Assembly (NCBI RefSeq): GCF_000208745.1
Contig: NC_030852.1
Location: 3,285,315 to 3,349,314 of the forward strand
Length of the DNA: 64,000 bases
Origin: Theobroma cacao
Lineage: Eukaryota > Streptophyta > Magnoliopsida > Malvales > Malvaceae
Direction of reading: 5' to 3'
Positions within the stretch are counted from its first letter, which is position 1; each line of letters opens with the position of its first letter. The translations under genes were made by a program, and so were the position numbers. Below, piece by piece: positions 42,001-54,069 of this stretch. Under the pieces are notes generated by a model, which saw nothing but the letters and a program-made list of their open reading frames with translations, made no database searches and was not told where the DNA came from.

Positions 42001-45000
42001 TGGTTATCCCCTGTTTCCTGTTTTAAATTTATTGGTTCCAAGAGTTGATATTACATTCCGTTCTTGAAAAATGAGAATAACTGAAAAGAAAAATGCATGA
42101 GAGGCAATGGCTTAGAAAATTTTCTGTTGTTGGTTTTTCATTTCCTAAAGTCTGATTCATTTTGTTGTTTTCCCTTTATAAATTTCTATTATATATCATA
42201 GAAGCAGGTGAGAAGCCAACAACTTTCTCTAGTTTGTTACAACGTTTATGTTACATGATTTCATTCAATCTTATCAGGGGGATGGCAAGATGGTGCTACA
42301 GCTGTATGCCTGTGGGTGATTGAAAAAACGGTAACCGTTGTCAATTTCGAATATATTTGATTCGATAATTATAGTATTTAACTAGAGTACTTTTGTTAGA
42401 ATGTACTGGCAAGTTGTGTGCATATCATCGCTTAGTTGGAATAGTTCTAATTAACCTAGGGAAGGAACATTTATGTTAAGAAATTTCCTTTCTGTTTCCC
42501 AACAATTCTGTTCTTCTAATATTATTGTCTTTTGGATGTGCTTTTGATTAATTCATCTTTTGCATCTCTTATAGATTTTAAATAATTTACTACCATGTGA
42601 TTCATAGGTTTTTGTTGCAAACATTGGGGATGCAAAAGCAGTAGTGGCACGATCTGCTGATGGTTCAGATAAAGCAAGTCCATTGAAGGCCATTGTCTTG
42701 ACCAGGGAGCATAAAGCCATATATCCACAGGAACGTGCTCGCATTCAGAAGGTAAAGGTTACATGGGGATAAAGCACACTGCAATATCTTGCTTTTTGTG
42801 GTTTGGTGTTGAGGTTACTTAGAGGACAAACTACTAAAATATCTCTGTTTGTGTTGGTGGGTTTTTAAATGAAGATTGATGACGTATGTTTCTCTTGGCT
42901 TTCTAAAAGACTAGCTTGATGATTCAAGTGAGCATGTCATATGCAGTCAAATGTCTTTTTCCATCAGCTTCAATGGTGAATGATGGGGTAATCCAGGGTT
43001 GTATTTTACTATCTTGTTTAAAAAAAGAAAAAACAAAGACAGTGGTATTTTAACTCCTATCAGACATGTATTGTCTGATATGGTTGTCGGGTAAAAAGTG
43101 TCAGCATATGAGCTGATGAAAGTTAATTGCAAAAATAGTCTAAAGGCTGTAAGCTGCTTCTGGAATAACTATGCCTGGTTAAGAACACATATAATTGGAG
43201 TCATGATCTAGAGGTGGTCTTGCTGGAATATGATTCGAAATTCAAATAGCCAAGCCAGTTGGATTGGCTGGTTTACTGGCCTAAATGGAATTTTATATTG
43301 CTGCTAGGAGTGACTACTGTTTTAGATTTCTTCCCTTTGCAATAAGTACGTATCTTAATCTTTAGAAGCCTTAGCGTGCCATCTTTTGAATTGTAACTTT
43401 TTGCATGAAATTACATTTTTAAAGGAGTCTCCTTTGACTTGGCCAAAAAGAACAAAAAAAGAGTCAATCTTCTTTGATACAAAGTTCACTTAAAGTGGCT
43501 CATATCTGTGGAGTATTTCTTGAAAATTATTCAAATTAGACATTCCACCAGAAAGCTTGTAATGAATACTATTTTTATTCTTCATTTTGTGATGGGACCA
43601 TGTCATGTATATTGCTTAAACACTGTTTACTTCACTTCAATGATAAAGTTGATTCCTTGCTTTTCTTCTGAAGTTTTGAGACTTACATAAATTGCCATTA
43701 TGCTTTCTTGCCTGGTTGTACACTATTAGCTCCAATGCATTTGGAAGATATCTTTCATGTCTTTTTTGTTGTATGATTAAGAGGGGGAAAAAGGAAAAAG
43801 ATATTAGAAGAAAAGAGTCTAAACACAATGTCAAAGTGCTCAGAGGGTTAAGGAAATGATAAGGACCATTAAGGTGATGATGTTGGAACAAAGAGAAGAC
43901 AACAGAGCATGTTTAGTTAGTTTATTTGGTTTTGGGTTTATTTCCCTTTTTTTTAATTATTTAAGGGGGAAGGAGCTAAAACCTATCTATGCCTAGTTCT
44001 GGGTGATATTGTTTCAATATACTAATTTTCAAACCTTACATGTGTTCTGTACTGTTTTCTAGGCTGGTGGTACTGTGAGTTCAAATGGACGATTGCAGGG
44101 GCGCCTTGAAGTGTCTCGGGCATTTGGAGATCGCCAATTCAAAAAGGTTTACATTGTTCTGTTTTAGCAATAGTTTTTACTATGGTTTCAACATTCTAAC
44201 TCAAATAGATCTTTATTTTGATAACTTTATTTTCTTTCTTATTTCCTATTAAAGATATGAAATGTACTTCTCAGCAAAAAATAAAAACTAGAAATAAATT
44301 AAGAAGATAAGAAATGTAGTCTGAATTGGTATCTTGAAGAAGTTTGCAAACTGCAGGTTGGTGTTGTTGCTACTCCAGATATTCATTCTTTTGACCTAAC
44401 AGATAGAGAACACTTCATTATTCTTGGTTGTGATGGCCTCTGGGGGGTATGTCTTCTTTTAGTTTCAACATCTCCAACCATGTAGTATTATGGCCATTTA
44501 TATCTTCATTTTTTCTCAGTTATACCTTTTTGAGAATGCAACGTTTTCAATTTTTTTTTCAAAAAAAATTGTCTAGGTATTTGGAGCAAGTGATGCTGTT
44601 GAATTTGTTCAGAAGTTACTGAAGGTAAGGTTGATTTATATTCTTTCTTTTGAGTTAGCTACTTATTGATATCTCATGTTAAGTGTCTGGGAAGAGGCAA
44701 TGCTCCATTGTATAATGGGGAATTTCTTAATTTATTTTCACCTGATCAGGGATGTGGCCACATATAGTTGAGTGGGGTCAATATAGGTGTATAAAAGTAA
44801 TTTTTTTTTTGTAATTATTTCTTTATCCCACTAAAGTTGAATTAAAATCTAAAAAGAGAGGTTAAAATAAGTAAATGACAATGAGTAATTTATAGTTTTC
44901 AAAGAAAAAAAAATCTTAAAAATGTTTTTATATTTGTAATATGAATATGACCATACGTTTTAATATCCCTATACATTAGTAAGCATATTTGAAAAAAATG

Positions 45001-46107
45001 TAAAATGTGGCATACATTCAAATATAATTATTCTTTACAAAGTAAAATCATGCATTTTATATATTATCACAAAGAGTAATATTTAAATTTTATTTATTTA
45101 AGAGTATTACTATTTACTTTGGTCACTAAATATATCTTTTGCTTTTTGCTAACAACAAACGTAAAAATAAAATTATATCAAACTTAACTAGTAAACTTCA
45201 TGAATGATTATACCATAGACATGAAATAGTATCTCATTGTAGTAACTTTTTTTGAAATAATGTACTCAATTTTATTTTTTGGAAATTTAAAATTTTGGAT
45301 TTAATGTAATTCTTTCAAATAATGCAATGTGTAAAATATCATGTTTACATAGTGTAACTTGGCAAGTGGTATATGACCCCACTAAAATTTTTTCTGGCTA
45401 CACCTTTGCACCTGATCATGACTTATTGCTCATTCATAATTCAATTTAATATGATTATCTTGTCTGGTTGTTCATGTCTAAATTTTCAGATGTGGCAATT
45501 GGCAGGTTGGGTTCGGTCATTTTCTGGTTCATTTTGTTTTGGGTTTGGGTTGTTTGGAGTTTGGATCATTTTAGATTTGGATCCTTTTAGGTTCATTTAT
45601 TTCAGATTTGAGTCATTTCGGATTCGGATCTTTTTAGATTTGAGTCATCCAGGTTTGACACTCAGGTTATTCAGTTTGATGTCATTTTGGTTCAAGTTGT
45701 AAATTTTTAAAGTAAATCAATGTAAATTTGATTTGTTTTGGGATAGTCTTTTAGGTCGTTTCAGGTTCAGGTCATTTATAATTTAGATCAATTTGGGTTC
45801 AAGTCTTTTTGGGTTTGGATCATTTCAGGTTTGTGTCGATTTGGGTTCAGTTCGGGTTTAGTGGGTTTGGTTGTTGACTCTTCTTGGTCACATCAGGTTG
45901 GGTCGGGTTTTGGTTTAAGCTGGTTTTTCGGACTTGGGTCAATTTTGTCAGCTCTACATTTAATGCTTCCTCGAAAATTTTTTGCATATTTGGCAGGAGG
46001 GTTTACCTGTTACAGCTGTCAGTCGCCGTCTTGTAAGGGAAGCTGTTCGTGAGAGACGTTGTAAAGATAACTGCACTGCAATTGTTATTTTTTTCAGGCA
46101 CAAGTGA
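39008..46107 (+). CDS. Protein phosphatase 2C (PP2C), Arabidopsis PP2C8-like
   Basis: Ten exons join in frame to 328 residues: 39008-39273, 39390-39498, 40762-40798, 40933-40977, 42278-42330, 42608-42751, 44063-44146, 44357-44446, 44577-44624, 45997-46107. PP2Cs are metal-dependent Ser/Thr phosphatases. An acidic, Lys/Glu-rich N-terminal tail (1-58) carries AAKKPK, a possible nuclear signal. The catalytic motifs follow: AEDKGSRHTMED (Glu71, Asp72), YDGHGG (Asp97, Gly98), GGWQDGATA, NIGDAKAV, SNGRLQGRLEVSRAFGD, LGCDGLWG (Asp272) and CKDNCTAIVIFF (Asp316, Asn317). All metal ligands are present. The order LTREHKAIYPQERARIQK fits the subgroup of Arabidopsis At1g18030 (PP2C8), from memory; the substrate is unknown. 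The first intron boundary AG|GTTTGA and all others are GT-AG. The last intron contains a hAT-like repeat and the 5' flank a foldback MITE. Confidence 0.94.
45486..45956. mobile_element. hAT-like GGGTY-rich element in the last PP2C intron
   Basis: The element is about 471 bp and is made of GGGTTTGGGT / TCGGATCATTT-like words. One end reads TCAGATGTGGCAATTGGC. The other, reverse complemented, reads TAGAGCTGACAAAATTG. It is therefore the same family as 18984-19355 in opposite orientation. I could not find a clean 8-bp target duplication. The frame open through it (45373-45702) is a by-product of its T/G-rich repeats. Confidence 0.6.
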
Positions 46108-47636
46108 TTCTAGTATTAACAATCATAGCTTCCAGGCTTGCTTTCTTGCTCTTGGGTGCCAATTTTGAAGAGGTTTATTTCTTCTTTGATTGCACAATCT
46201 GCAAAAGGAATGCCCATTAGCTGATACTATGCCGAATCATTCAGTTTTGCTTTTCATGTTAGCTGAATTATGACTTTTTGGCAGGTTGTTTTGGCTAGTT
46301 AGGCACTCAGCGCCAATGGTAAAAATTGTATCAAATGTTTATGAAAGCTGTTTGACTTGTGTTCCTTTCTGTAACAAGTTGCCGGGCATTTAGATAAGAT
46401 AACTCATGGTTGTAAGTTGTACCCTTGAATTCTGGAGATGGATGTCTACTGCTTGTTTTACAAGCAAAAACATTTAGTAAATCAGTGCTTGTTGGCAGTC
46501 ATTTTTCAATTTTAAAAGGCCTAATACATGATTTTTAACCATTGTTTAATGGCACTAGTTGGGAAATTCCTGCATTTTGGCTTTCCTTGAATGAGAAGAA
46601 ATATAAGGGAAAAAGAAGAGAAGAAAAGCCCCATTATCATATTCTTGCAAGGTGTGTGTCGCCGGAGCCTAGGCCAGACATCACATCCATTATTGCTAAA
46701 AGCTGCAACAAGTTGTCTCTTCTGTTGTGATGATTGATTGAATACAGCTAAATATCAGAAACGTTTTAGAAGTCAATGGATCTTAACCCAGTTGTAAAAC
46801 ATTATGAGATCTCTGGAAACCTCTGGTAGGCGCATCTCAGCCAATTTCTGAGGGCTTGTCTTCTTGGTGTACTGGTGGCTAAGATCCTCACATGACTGTG
46901 ATTATACTATATACATTATAAGGAAGAAACATGACTCAAAATTGACTCCCAAGTCTATTCAAAGCAGCAGCATTGTCTGTTAAGTCAAATGATGAACCCT
47001 TGGGACAACACCATGTTGCTCAAATGATTGCATTATAATCAAACAGAAATGAATTATTTCATTTTCTCAATCCCTTAATTGATGGCAACATGGATTAGGG
47101 TATCCAGAGCACGAATATTCCCATCAATTCTCATGCACAAAGCTAACAAAAGGAGAGGTTCATGAATAAGGTTGCAATAACATCCATGCTCATCTCGGGT
47201 TAGATTTCCTATCTCTTAAAACTGGTTTATCTTAGTACATTGCAATGCAAAAGCTATTTCAAGAAAGATTTTGTGTTTGATGAGTTATGAGATCACAAGT
47301 CCTCTTTGTCTTGCATCAATTGAGAACATTGCACAAAAAAGACAAAATCAACCGAGAATTGATAATTGGAAAGAAAGAGGGAGACAAAGAAAGCGAGATC
47401 AGATCAGTTAAATAACATTGTTATGAAACATTATGGACATCCTTGTGGAAGACCTAAGATAGTAGCTGATATATGCAACTTCTTCATGCTATATAGTGTT
47501 GGTAGTGATATGCATTGTGATTTTCTATTATTTTTTCTTTTTCAAGAAAAGGGTTCCATGAATAAAGTGATCTAGTTCATCCCATGGACATCAAATCTGC
47601 TCCTCAGAAAATTGAATGTACCATTCTAATTGAGTT
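46108..47636. other. PP2C 3' UTR and intergenic DNA
   Basis: The first several hundred bases are likely PP2C 3' untranslated sequence. The short frames at 46542-46730 and 47366-47575 have no domain. The stretch ends at the target site of the LTR element. Confidence 0.45.
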
Positions 47637-47641
47637 GTAGG
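47637..47641. repeat. Target site duplication, left (GTAGG)
   Basis: GTAGG immediately precedes the TG of the 5' LTR. The identical pentamer at 55119-55123 follows the 3' LTR. Five bases is the normal duplication length for LTR retrotransposons. Confidence 0.9.
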
Positions 47642-47699
47642 TGTAGATGCCCAATTCTGATTATACAGAAAAATTACATCAGGGATATTCGAAGAGCAA

Positions 47700-48030
47700 A
47701 AGAGTCCAAGGGTGTTCCAAGCACAGAAACGCCCATAGGCGTTCCAAGCGTAGAAGTGTTCAGGGGTGTTCTAAGCACAGAAGCGTCCAAAGGTGTTTCA
47801 AACATGGAAGCACCCAGGGGTGTTCCAAGTACAGAAGCGCCCAGAGGTGTTCCAAGCGTGGAAGCACATAAGAGTGTTCTAAGTACAGAAGCATCCAAAG
47901 GCATTCCAAGCGTAGAAGCGCTCAAAGGTGTTCCAAGTGTGAAAGCACCCAATGGTGTTCCAAGCCCAAGGACGTTCCAAGCGCAGAAACGCCCAAGGAG
48001 CATTACAAGCACAGAAGCACCTAGGAACAA
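47700..48030 (+). repeat. 27-bp tandem repeat array (about 12 units) in the 5' LTR
   Basis: The unit consensus is close to GTGTTCCAAGCACAGAAGCG followed by CCCAAAG. Because 27 is a multiple of three, frames stay open through the array. One frame reads a nine-residue repeat G-V-P-S-T-E-A-P-K/R, another a C-S-K-H-R-S type repeat, and the opposite strand an L-G-T-P-L-G-A-S-V type repeat. Openness in several frames argues that this follows from the unit composition and is not evidence of a selected protein. Confidence 0.92.
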
Positions 48031-48411
48031 ACATGGAATAGCTATTTGTACAGGGAAGTGAAAGTAACTTAGAACAAGTGGCAGAGTTCATGAGTTACCT
48101 TCACATTTGGGATGTTCTAGAGAGTTTGGCTTGGTGGCTCAGATATGGAGATAATTAATAGGACTTCTTTTTAACCTTTCCTTGAAGTACATGTGCTTCA
48201 TCCCTCTCTCTTTCCTTACTCCTTAAAAATGCACACATTATCAAATGCCATTGCTCTTTTTACCCAAAACCTACACCCATTACCCAACTACTACGTGATC
48301 ATTCTTTTAATATCCCGTAAATTGTTCTTTAACTGTTCTTCCATGACAAGCACGTTCTCCCATGATCGAACGTGCTCTCCTAACAACTCTTAAGAAAGTG
48401 TTCGTGCTTAA

Positions 48412-48419
48412 TATAAATA
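48412..48419 (+). promoter_or_regulatory. TATA box in the 5' LTR
   Basis: TATAAATA in the context CTTAATATAAATATGAG, conserved in the 3' LTR at 54847-54854. It is the likely U3 promoter, with transcription starting some 30 bp downstream. Confidence 0.7.
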
Positions 48420-48653
48420 TGAGAACTTGGAAGGTAAGAAGGGATTTTTAGACACCCAACAAAGATTACTCTGAAAGCTCTCTCTAGATTCCTCCAAGCA
48501 TTCTTCCACCTTTTCTCATCCCTCACCACCTGCCACCCAAAGCACTTACGCTTCAAGGACTGCTCCAGTCTTCTTCTCTGTCGCCTTTAGTGCATCTCGA
48601 TTCACTCATTGCAACACGTCTTCTCTCCTTAACCAAAAAAATCCTTTACATTT

Positions 48654-48670
48654 TGGCAACTCCGCTAGGG
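48654..48670 (+). other. Primer binding site of the LTR element
   Basis: TGGCAACTCCGCTAGGG starts three bases after the 5' LTR end. The TGG start (complement of tRNA CCA) and its position fit a primer binding site. It resembles the TGGCGACTCC-type sites seen in Tat/Ogre-like elements. The tRNA species is not proven here. Confidence 0.75.
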
Positions 48671-48827
48671 AGGAATAATTGCAGTAAGTGAATATTAGCC
48701 AGAAATTTCTATCTGAAGATATAGAGAGTTCTCTTGACAATCAAGAAATTACACTTTCTACCTATGTCCAAGAGCTCATGAAAATGCTCCAATTGCCTTG
48801 TATTTCTTTTACTTTTAATGCATTATC

Positions 48828-49260
48828 GGTCACAGCTTTATTGCTTTCATTTTGGCTGTTTTTGTTATATGTTAAAGTAAATTCATTTTCAGCCACAAGC
48901 TTTATCGCTTTTATTTTGGTTGTAATATGCTTGTTTCACTTGATCGAAAGTGTTATGCTCGAATTTTTCACCGTATAATTCATATTTCATCCGCAAGCTT
49001 TAACTCTCATAATCTAGCTGTCATAATATTACGCTATTGGTCGCAACCTTTATCACTCATTTCTTGGCCATAGTTTGTTATTTACATATTGGCCGCAAGC
49101 TTTATCGCTCACTTCTTGGCCATAGTTTGTTATTCACATATTGGCCACAAGCTTTATTGCTCACTTCTTAACCATAGTTTGCTATTCACAAATTGGCTGC
49201 AAGCTTTATTGCTCACTTCTTGGCCATGGTTTTCTATTCATAGAAAGGCCGCAACATTAA
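48828..49260 (+). repeat. 52-bp tandem repeats behind the primer binding site
   Basis: Four well-conserved units start at 49039 with consensus GGCCGCAAGCTTTATCGCTC, then ACTTCTTGGCCATAGTTTGT and TATTCACATATT. Two more diverged units precede them between 48828 and 48960. They occupy the leader region between primer binding site and internal genes. Their role is unknown. Confidence 0.85.
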
Positions 49261-49638
49261 ACGCTCACGTAATATGTCATTCTGCTTTCTATTAGGTTGA
49301 GGATTATTCTCCTTAATATAAAATTGAGAATCCTTTTTGGCCGCACATAGCAATACTTGTGAAACACTTATATGATTGCAAAGAATGAAATACGGAACCA
49401 AGCATCTCAATAAAACCACGAAGAAAACAAAGTAAATGTTCACTTTGGAAGAATGAGTTTACAATATTAGAAAAAGAGGAACAAGGAAAAGCTAGTTAAG
49501 TATGAAATTCAGAGAGCAGGAGGATTTATCATTCTCAAAATTGGAGAGGCTATCTAATATTCTTTGCAACTCCATCTTCCTTGCGTCAAGCTCTTTTATC
49601 TCAGCCTCTATATTAGAATTGTCAACCTTTGTCATAAT

Positions 49639-52554
49639 TTACTTTTTGGCCTTAGCCATGCAAGCGTCAAGGCATTTAATGTGACAACTAGAGAGAAGAA
49701 CATCTTCCATAAGACTTACCATATATTGTAATTCTTCAAGAGAAATGTTTGCCCTTGGGGAAGAAGCAATCTCTAAAGTTGTACTCAAGCTATCCATGAT
49801 GCCTTTATTCAATAATTTGTGCTTAAAATGCCAAAATTCACCTTCTACTTTATAGACATGCTCTAATAGCTGCAAGTGTTGTGGCATGACTGGAATGCTA
49901 TGAAAGTCTTCCAAATAAGTGTCAAAAGCATCATTTATACGTTCTACCATTGAAGAAAAAAAAAGATGGCATACAATGAGCAGTAAGAAGGAGGCATAAC
50001 AATATTTAAACAAATGATATTTGAGTTATTCTAAATACCTTTAAAAAAAGAGGAAGAATTGCGAGTAGAATCCAGAACACCCCCAGAAGAAGAACCATTG
50101 CAAGTAATATTCATAACACCCTTAGGAAAAGAAGCATCGCGACTAATATTTGGAACACCCTTGAAATAAGAAATGTTGCGAGTAGCACCAAGAGTACCAT
50201 CGATTCCAATGTTGTTTTGAATACTGCGAGTAACTCCAAAAGTTCCCCCAACAATGATATTTGCATTGTTATGTTGAAATGTTCCAAAGCCAAACCCAAG
50301 AGCACTCTGATCATTTTGGTTAATGACATTAACATCATCACCACCAACTCTAGTAGCATCATCCACATCATCATCACTGACTCCCGTAATGTCACTCACC
50401 TCATCTCCACCAACACTTTGTATAATAGAGGGTAGGAAATCAGTCATATCTATCAGACCTCTTTGTATAGCATTACCATCTACCTCTCCTCCAAAACTCT
50501 GATGTTCATGTTTGGGAAACCGCTCCTTAATTGACTCATCATTGGACTCATGGTTATTCGTGTGGTCACATGATTATTTATGTGGTCACATGATTCTTTT
50601 TCACTCTCAGACTTTGAGATACCTTGTCTTTCCACTTCTGCACTTGGAATTAATTATTCCTAAAAAAAAAAAAAAAGAGAGAGTTCAAATATTTATGTGA
50701 GAATGTAGAGAAAAAAAAAAGAGATAAAGAAAAGCAAGAAACAAGCTTACCTGACAAGGGGTTTTGTTCCTTTTAGAGTGAATCAAATGAAGTGACACGT
50801 CATTATTATTGATGGAAGGAACATGCAATTGCATCTTAGGATCAAGTACAACAAATGAAGTCCATTCCTGAATACAATCTCTCCAATAAGCATACCAACC
50901 AGAGGTATAGGAATTTATTCTGTTAAAGGTTGGGACAACACAATTTTTGAATTTATCCACAGTACGATTGAGCATACCAACAAGGAAAACAGAAGTGTAA
51001 AAGGAAAAGTTTTCAAGAAAAAGGGGTCTAGGTGGAGCTGGTTGATCATATCCAAATTGGCGCACCACTCTGTAAGGAGAATATATTTCAACAGACAATG
51101 AATCCCTATCAACACCTGAACTAATCATCTCAATCATGGAAGGTAGTTGGGAAGAATGAGCCCATATTAAGAAGTTCAATCCGCGTGAGCTCAGTTTCTC
51201 AGTCTTAAATGGTCGTCTATCATAATAAATAGTTGGATCACCAAAACCATGGTTTGATCTCAAATAAAGCCTTGTGATAAATTGATCTGCCTCGTCCAAC
51301 ACCTTAAGAATGTTATCCTTGGAAATTTGATCATGCCATGCCTAAGCTCTATAATTATCTCTTAAAGTTGTATTTGCAGGAGAAGACACAAGAGGCTGAT
51401 ACACATGAGAAGTAGGGGCACAACTACGGAATCTCTCCCATAAACACATCTGAATAAAAGTTACATCCACATAAGTCAACACTCTATAGCAGAAAATTGA
51501 TTTAGCAGTCTTAAAATGATACAAGTCTAACCTCCTATACAGGGATCCCAAATACAATGGAGCAAGAGGAAACCTCGTACCCTTAACAATTTTCATTGCA
51601 TAAGGAATAATTGAATAGGAGATTCCATCATCTAGAGAGTCTGGGAAGACATACCAAGTCAACTACATAATCAACACAGTTACTAACTCATGAGTGTGAT
51701 CTGGATACTTAGGAGGATTATTTTCACTTTTAATGTTGAACTTCTTATAAAAGAGTCATACCTAGTTGGAGAAGCGCGCCACTTTGGAAGCCTTGACTTG
51801 GCTTTTAAACAAGTAGATAAAGAACTCCTTGACCTTTTACTTTCTCTTTAGAAAGTATAATGGGACAAAGGTCGTCTCTACCAACACAAGAAAGTTCCAA
51901 AAGAATGCGCACATCTTCAAAAGTGAAAGTAAACTCTCCCTAAGCAGTAACCATGGTATGTGAAAAGGTACTCCACCGTGCAAGAATAGCACGCCATACT
52001 TCAATTCTGTATTCTTTGCGAATGCGAATTTTTATGGTGACTCTTATAGTGTCAAAGACTCTAGCATTAAGAGCAGTCACATAAGTGGAATTCTTTAAGA
52101 TTTTTTCCACCCATTCATCCCAACCTTGGACCCATAATGAATTAGATCCAAATTTAGTAACTAAAAGAGAGAATTCACCATGTTCAAATCTGAACTTCAG
52201 CACTAACGTCCCTAGGATGGAACACCTTTTATCTGGAGCAGCTTCGTTACAAATACGATCCCAATGATAGCCAGTAGATGCACATGGATGCCTATATACC
52301 TGTTTTGCATGCACTGCTTCCCAAAAGCAATCTTCTCCTCATTCCCTAATGATACTATCATCCCAATTTTCTAGCACAAGAGGTACTTTACCAGTTCTCC
52401 CTACTCGTATTTTCTTAGAAAGAGAGGTTGCAGCAGTATTCTTTTTTTTCTTCCCCAGAACTACCCTATCAGGCTTACTATAGTGAACTTTCAGGGTAAA
52501 ACGAGTTCTGATCATAAGAAGAGGCAACAAAATTCCTACAAGCACAAATAACAC
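49639..52554 (-). pseudogene. Antisense plant mobile domain (PMD/MAIL-like) gene, decayed
   Basis: Opposite to the element's own strand, frame pieces give the plant mobile domain in order. 52554-52339 ends NWDDSIIRE and a stop. 52314-51940 has VWRAILARWSTFSHTMVTA, then an in-frame TAG where relatives have Trp, then GEFTFTFEDVRILLEL. 51662-51342 has TWYVFPDSLDDGISYSIIPY, FPLAPLYLGSLYRRLD and TFIQMCLWERFRSCAP. 51302-50685 has FLIWAHSSQLPSMIE and YRVVRQFGYDQPAPP. A Asp/Val-rich linker (50447-50031) and a C-terminal part (50013-49639) may be further exons. PMD proteins include nuclear MAIN/MAIL factors that keep transposons silent, and transposon-borne relatives of unknown role. Two or more in-frame stops suggest this copy is dead, although some gaps between pieces may be introns. 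Confidence 0.75.
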
Positions 52555-52559
52555 AAAAA

Positions 52560-54056
52560 CAACCAGATAAGTACTAATGCATTACCATTCTTACTTATGA
52601 ATTAATATCCCATGTTTATTTATTTGTTCTTATTTGTGCATCATTTTTTTTTAATATTCCTTTATGCCAAACAAAACTAATAAAGATATATGAATATAAA
52701 TCACTAAATGAAAAAATATCCTCAGAGAGAAACAAGCAATAACAAATAAACAAATACTCTTTCTATGTTAAAATAAAATAAAATAACAAATTAGTATTCA
52801 TTCTAATTTCCAAATCTTTCCTAACATTGAAGATGTTCATTTTCTGTGTAATTTTTTTTATATAGTCTATAATCCATATATATATGCTAAAAAAAATGTT
52901 TTTACAGAAAAGCCTTAGAAGTTCATTGTGAGTTTTTACACAACCAATCTCCTTAGAGAAATTTATAAAATTTTTAAATCCCCAGGTTTATCATTCATTT
53001 AAATATTTTCACTATGCATGAAATTTTTAATAATAAAATTTTTCTGCGAAGGGCAAACTATTCTAAGTGGTTCTGGCGTTCCAAGTAGGGAAGCTTCTGA
53101 GCAATTCTAAATGCAAAAGCACCCCTAAACATATACATAAGAAAAAAAAGAGAAAGAAAAAAAAAAGAAACAAACACAATATTGATGTAAAGAAAACTTA
53201 CTTGTTCAAAATTTTAAGGAAGAACTTTTGAGAATTAAGGAGAGCCTTTGAGAATTATCTCATATTTATAGATTTTAGAAATTATTTTCCTAGTAGGAAT
53301 CTAACTCTTTAAATTTTCTTATCAATTTTTTTTCTATCTTTAATTGCTTTTCCTTATATATCTCTACTTATTTCATAATTAATTATAAGAAAGATTTAAT
53401 TAGATAGTTTCAAATACAATTGAAAAACAAAAGGAAAGTTTGAAGAAAATTGGTGGAGACAGATAGACATGACACATAAAATTGTAAATATATATATATA
53501 TATCCAGTGTGTTTGGCNTACATACATTATATATTATATTATATATATATATTATATATATATAATATATATCCAGTGTGCTTGGCAAACAATTTCGTTA
53601 ATCTATAAGCTATTAATATATATATTAGAAATTGAGACAACAATCCGTCACAGGAAATAAAGTTCCTATGTTCCTTATCAAGTGTAAAAGCAAAAAAAAA
53701 AAAAAAATTGCATTTATCTAATATGTGTACAATTTGCTTCATGAAATTGTGGGGGCAAGGAATTGATAACGCTAGGAGCAGCACATCCTTCTACAAGAAA
53801 CTAGCATATGAACATGGCTGGAATAGCCAAAGAAATTCAAGCTTCACCAACTTTGGGATTTGCTAGGATGGTTTAAGAGTAGTACTCTTCCGCTCCTTTA
53901 AAGTCTTTTTTTGACTGTAAAAAAAAAATATAATAAATAAGAAAAAAAATAAGAATGATACTATGCTCAATAATTATCAACTCAATATATAAGCATTGTC
54001 TTTCTTATTAGTTTGAGCATTTCCTTATGCATAAAACTTCTTGTAAGAATTTTTAT
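52560..54056. other. AT-rich 3' interior of the LTR element, no pol genes
   Basis: I searched this part for reverse transcriptase, RNase H and integrase blocks and saw none. It holds A/T runs, a TA-rich stretch around 53490-53580 broken by an N, and a second copy of the phrase ATATATCCAGTGTG-TTGGC on each side of the N. Confidence 0.6.
53518..53518. other. Assembly gap character (single N)
   Basis: It follows ATATATCCAGTGTGTTTGGC. The nearly identical ATATATCCAGTGTGCTTGGC recurs about 65 bp later, so the TA-rich stretch between may be wrongly assembled. Confidence 0.9.
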
Positions 54057-54069
54057 GTAAGGGGCAAAA
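54057..54069 (+). other. Polypurine tract of the LTR element
   Basis: GTAAGGGGCAAAA lies directly against the TG of the 3' LTR, the required position for plus-strand priming. Confidence 0.75.

Larger units (their letters stand above)
47642..48650 (+). repeat. 5' LTR (~1.0 kb) with internal 27-bp repeats
   Basis: Starts TGTAGATGCC and ends CTTTACA. It contains the 27-bp tandem array in its first 400 bp, a TATAAATA box at 48412-48419 and a leader with CT-rich words. It aligns along its whole length with 54070-55118. It lacks about 36 bp (TCTATTCAGCTTTCGCTGTT and following) that the 3' LTR has near 54945-54980. Confidence 0.93.

Noticed and set aside
45373..45702. 109-codon open frame inside a PP2C intron
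   Set aside because: It lies within the GGGTY-rich hAT-like repeat. The residues only mirror simple-sequence composition.
47700..48030. CRISPR-like array of regular repeats
   Set aside because: The units are head-to-tail without unique spacers and lie in a plant LTR, so this is a minisatellite.
47630..48061. 143-codon repeat protein (G-V-P-S-T-E-A) in the 5' LTR, and its counterpart at 54130-54531
   Set aside because: Frame openness comes from a 27-bp tandem repeat inside LTRs and occurs in three frames. I keep it as a repeat, not a gene.
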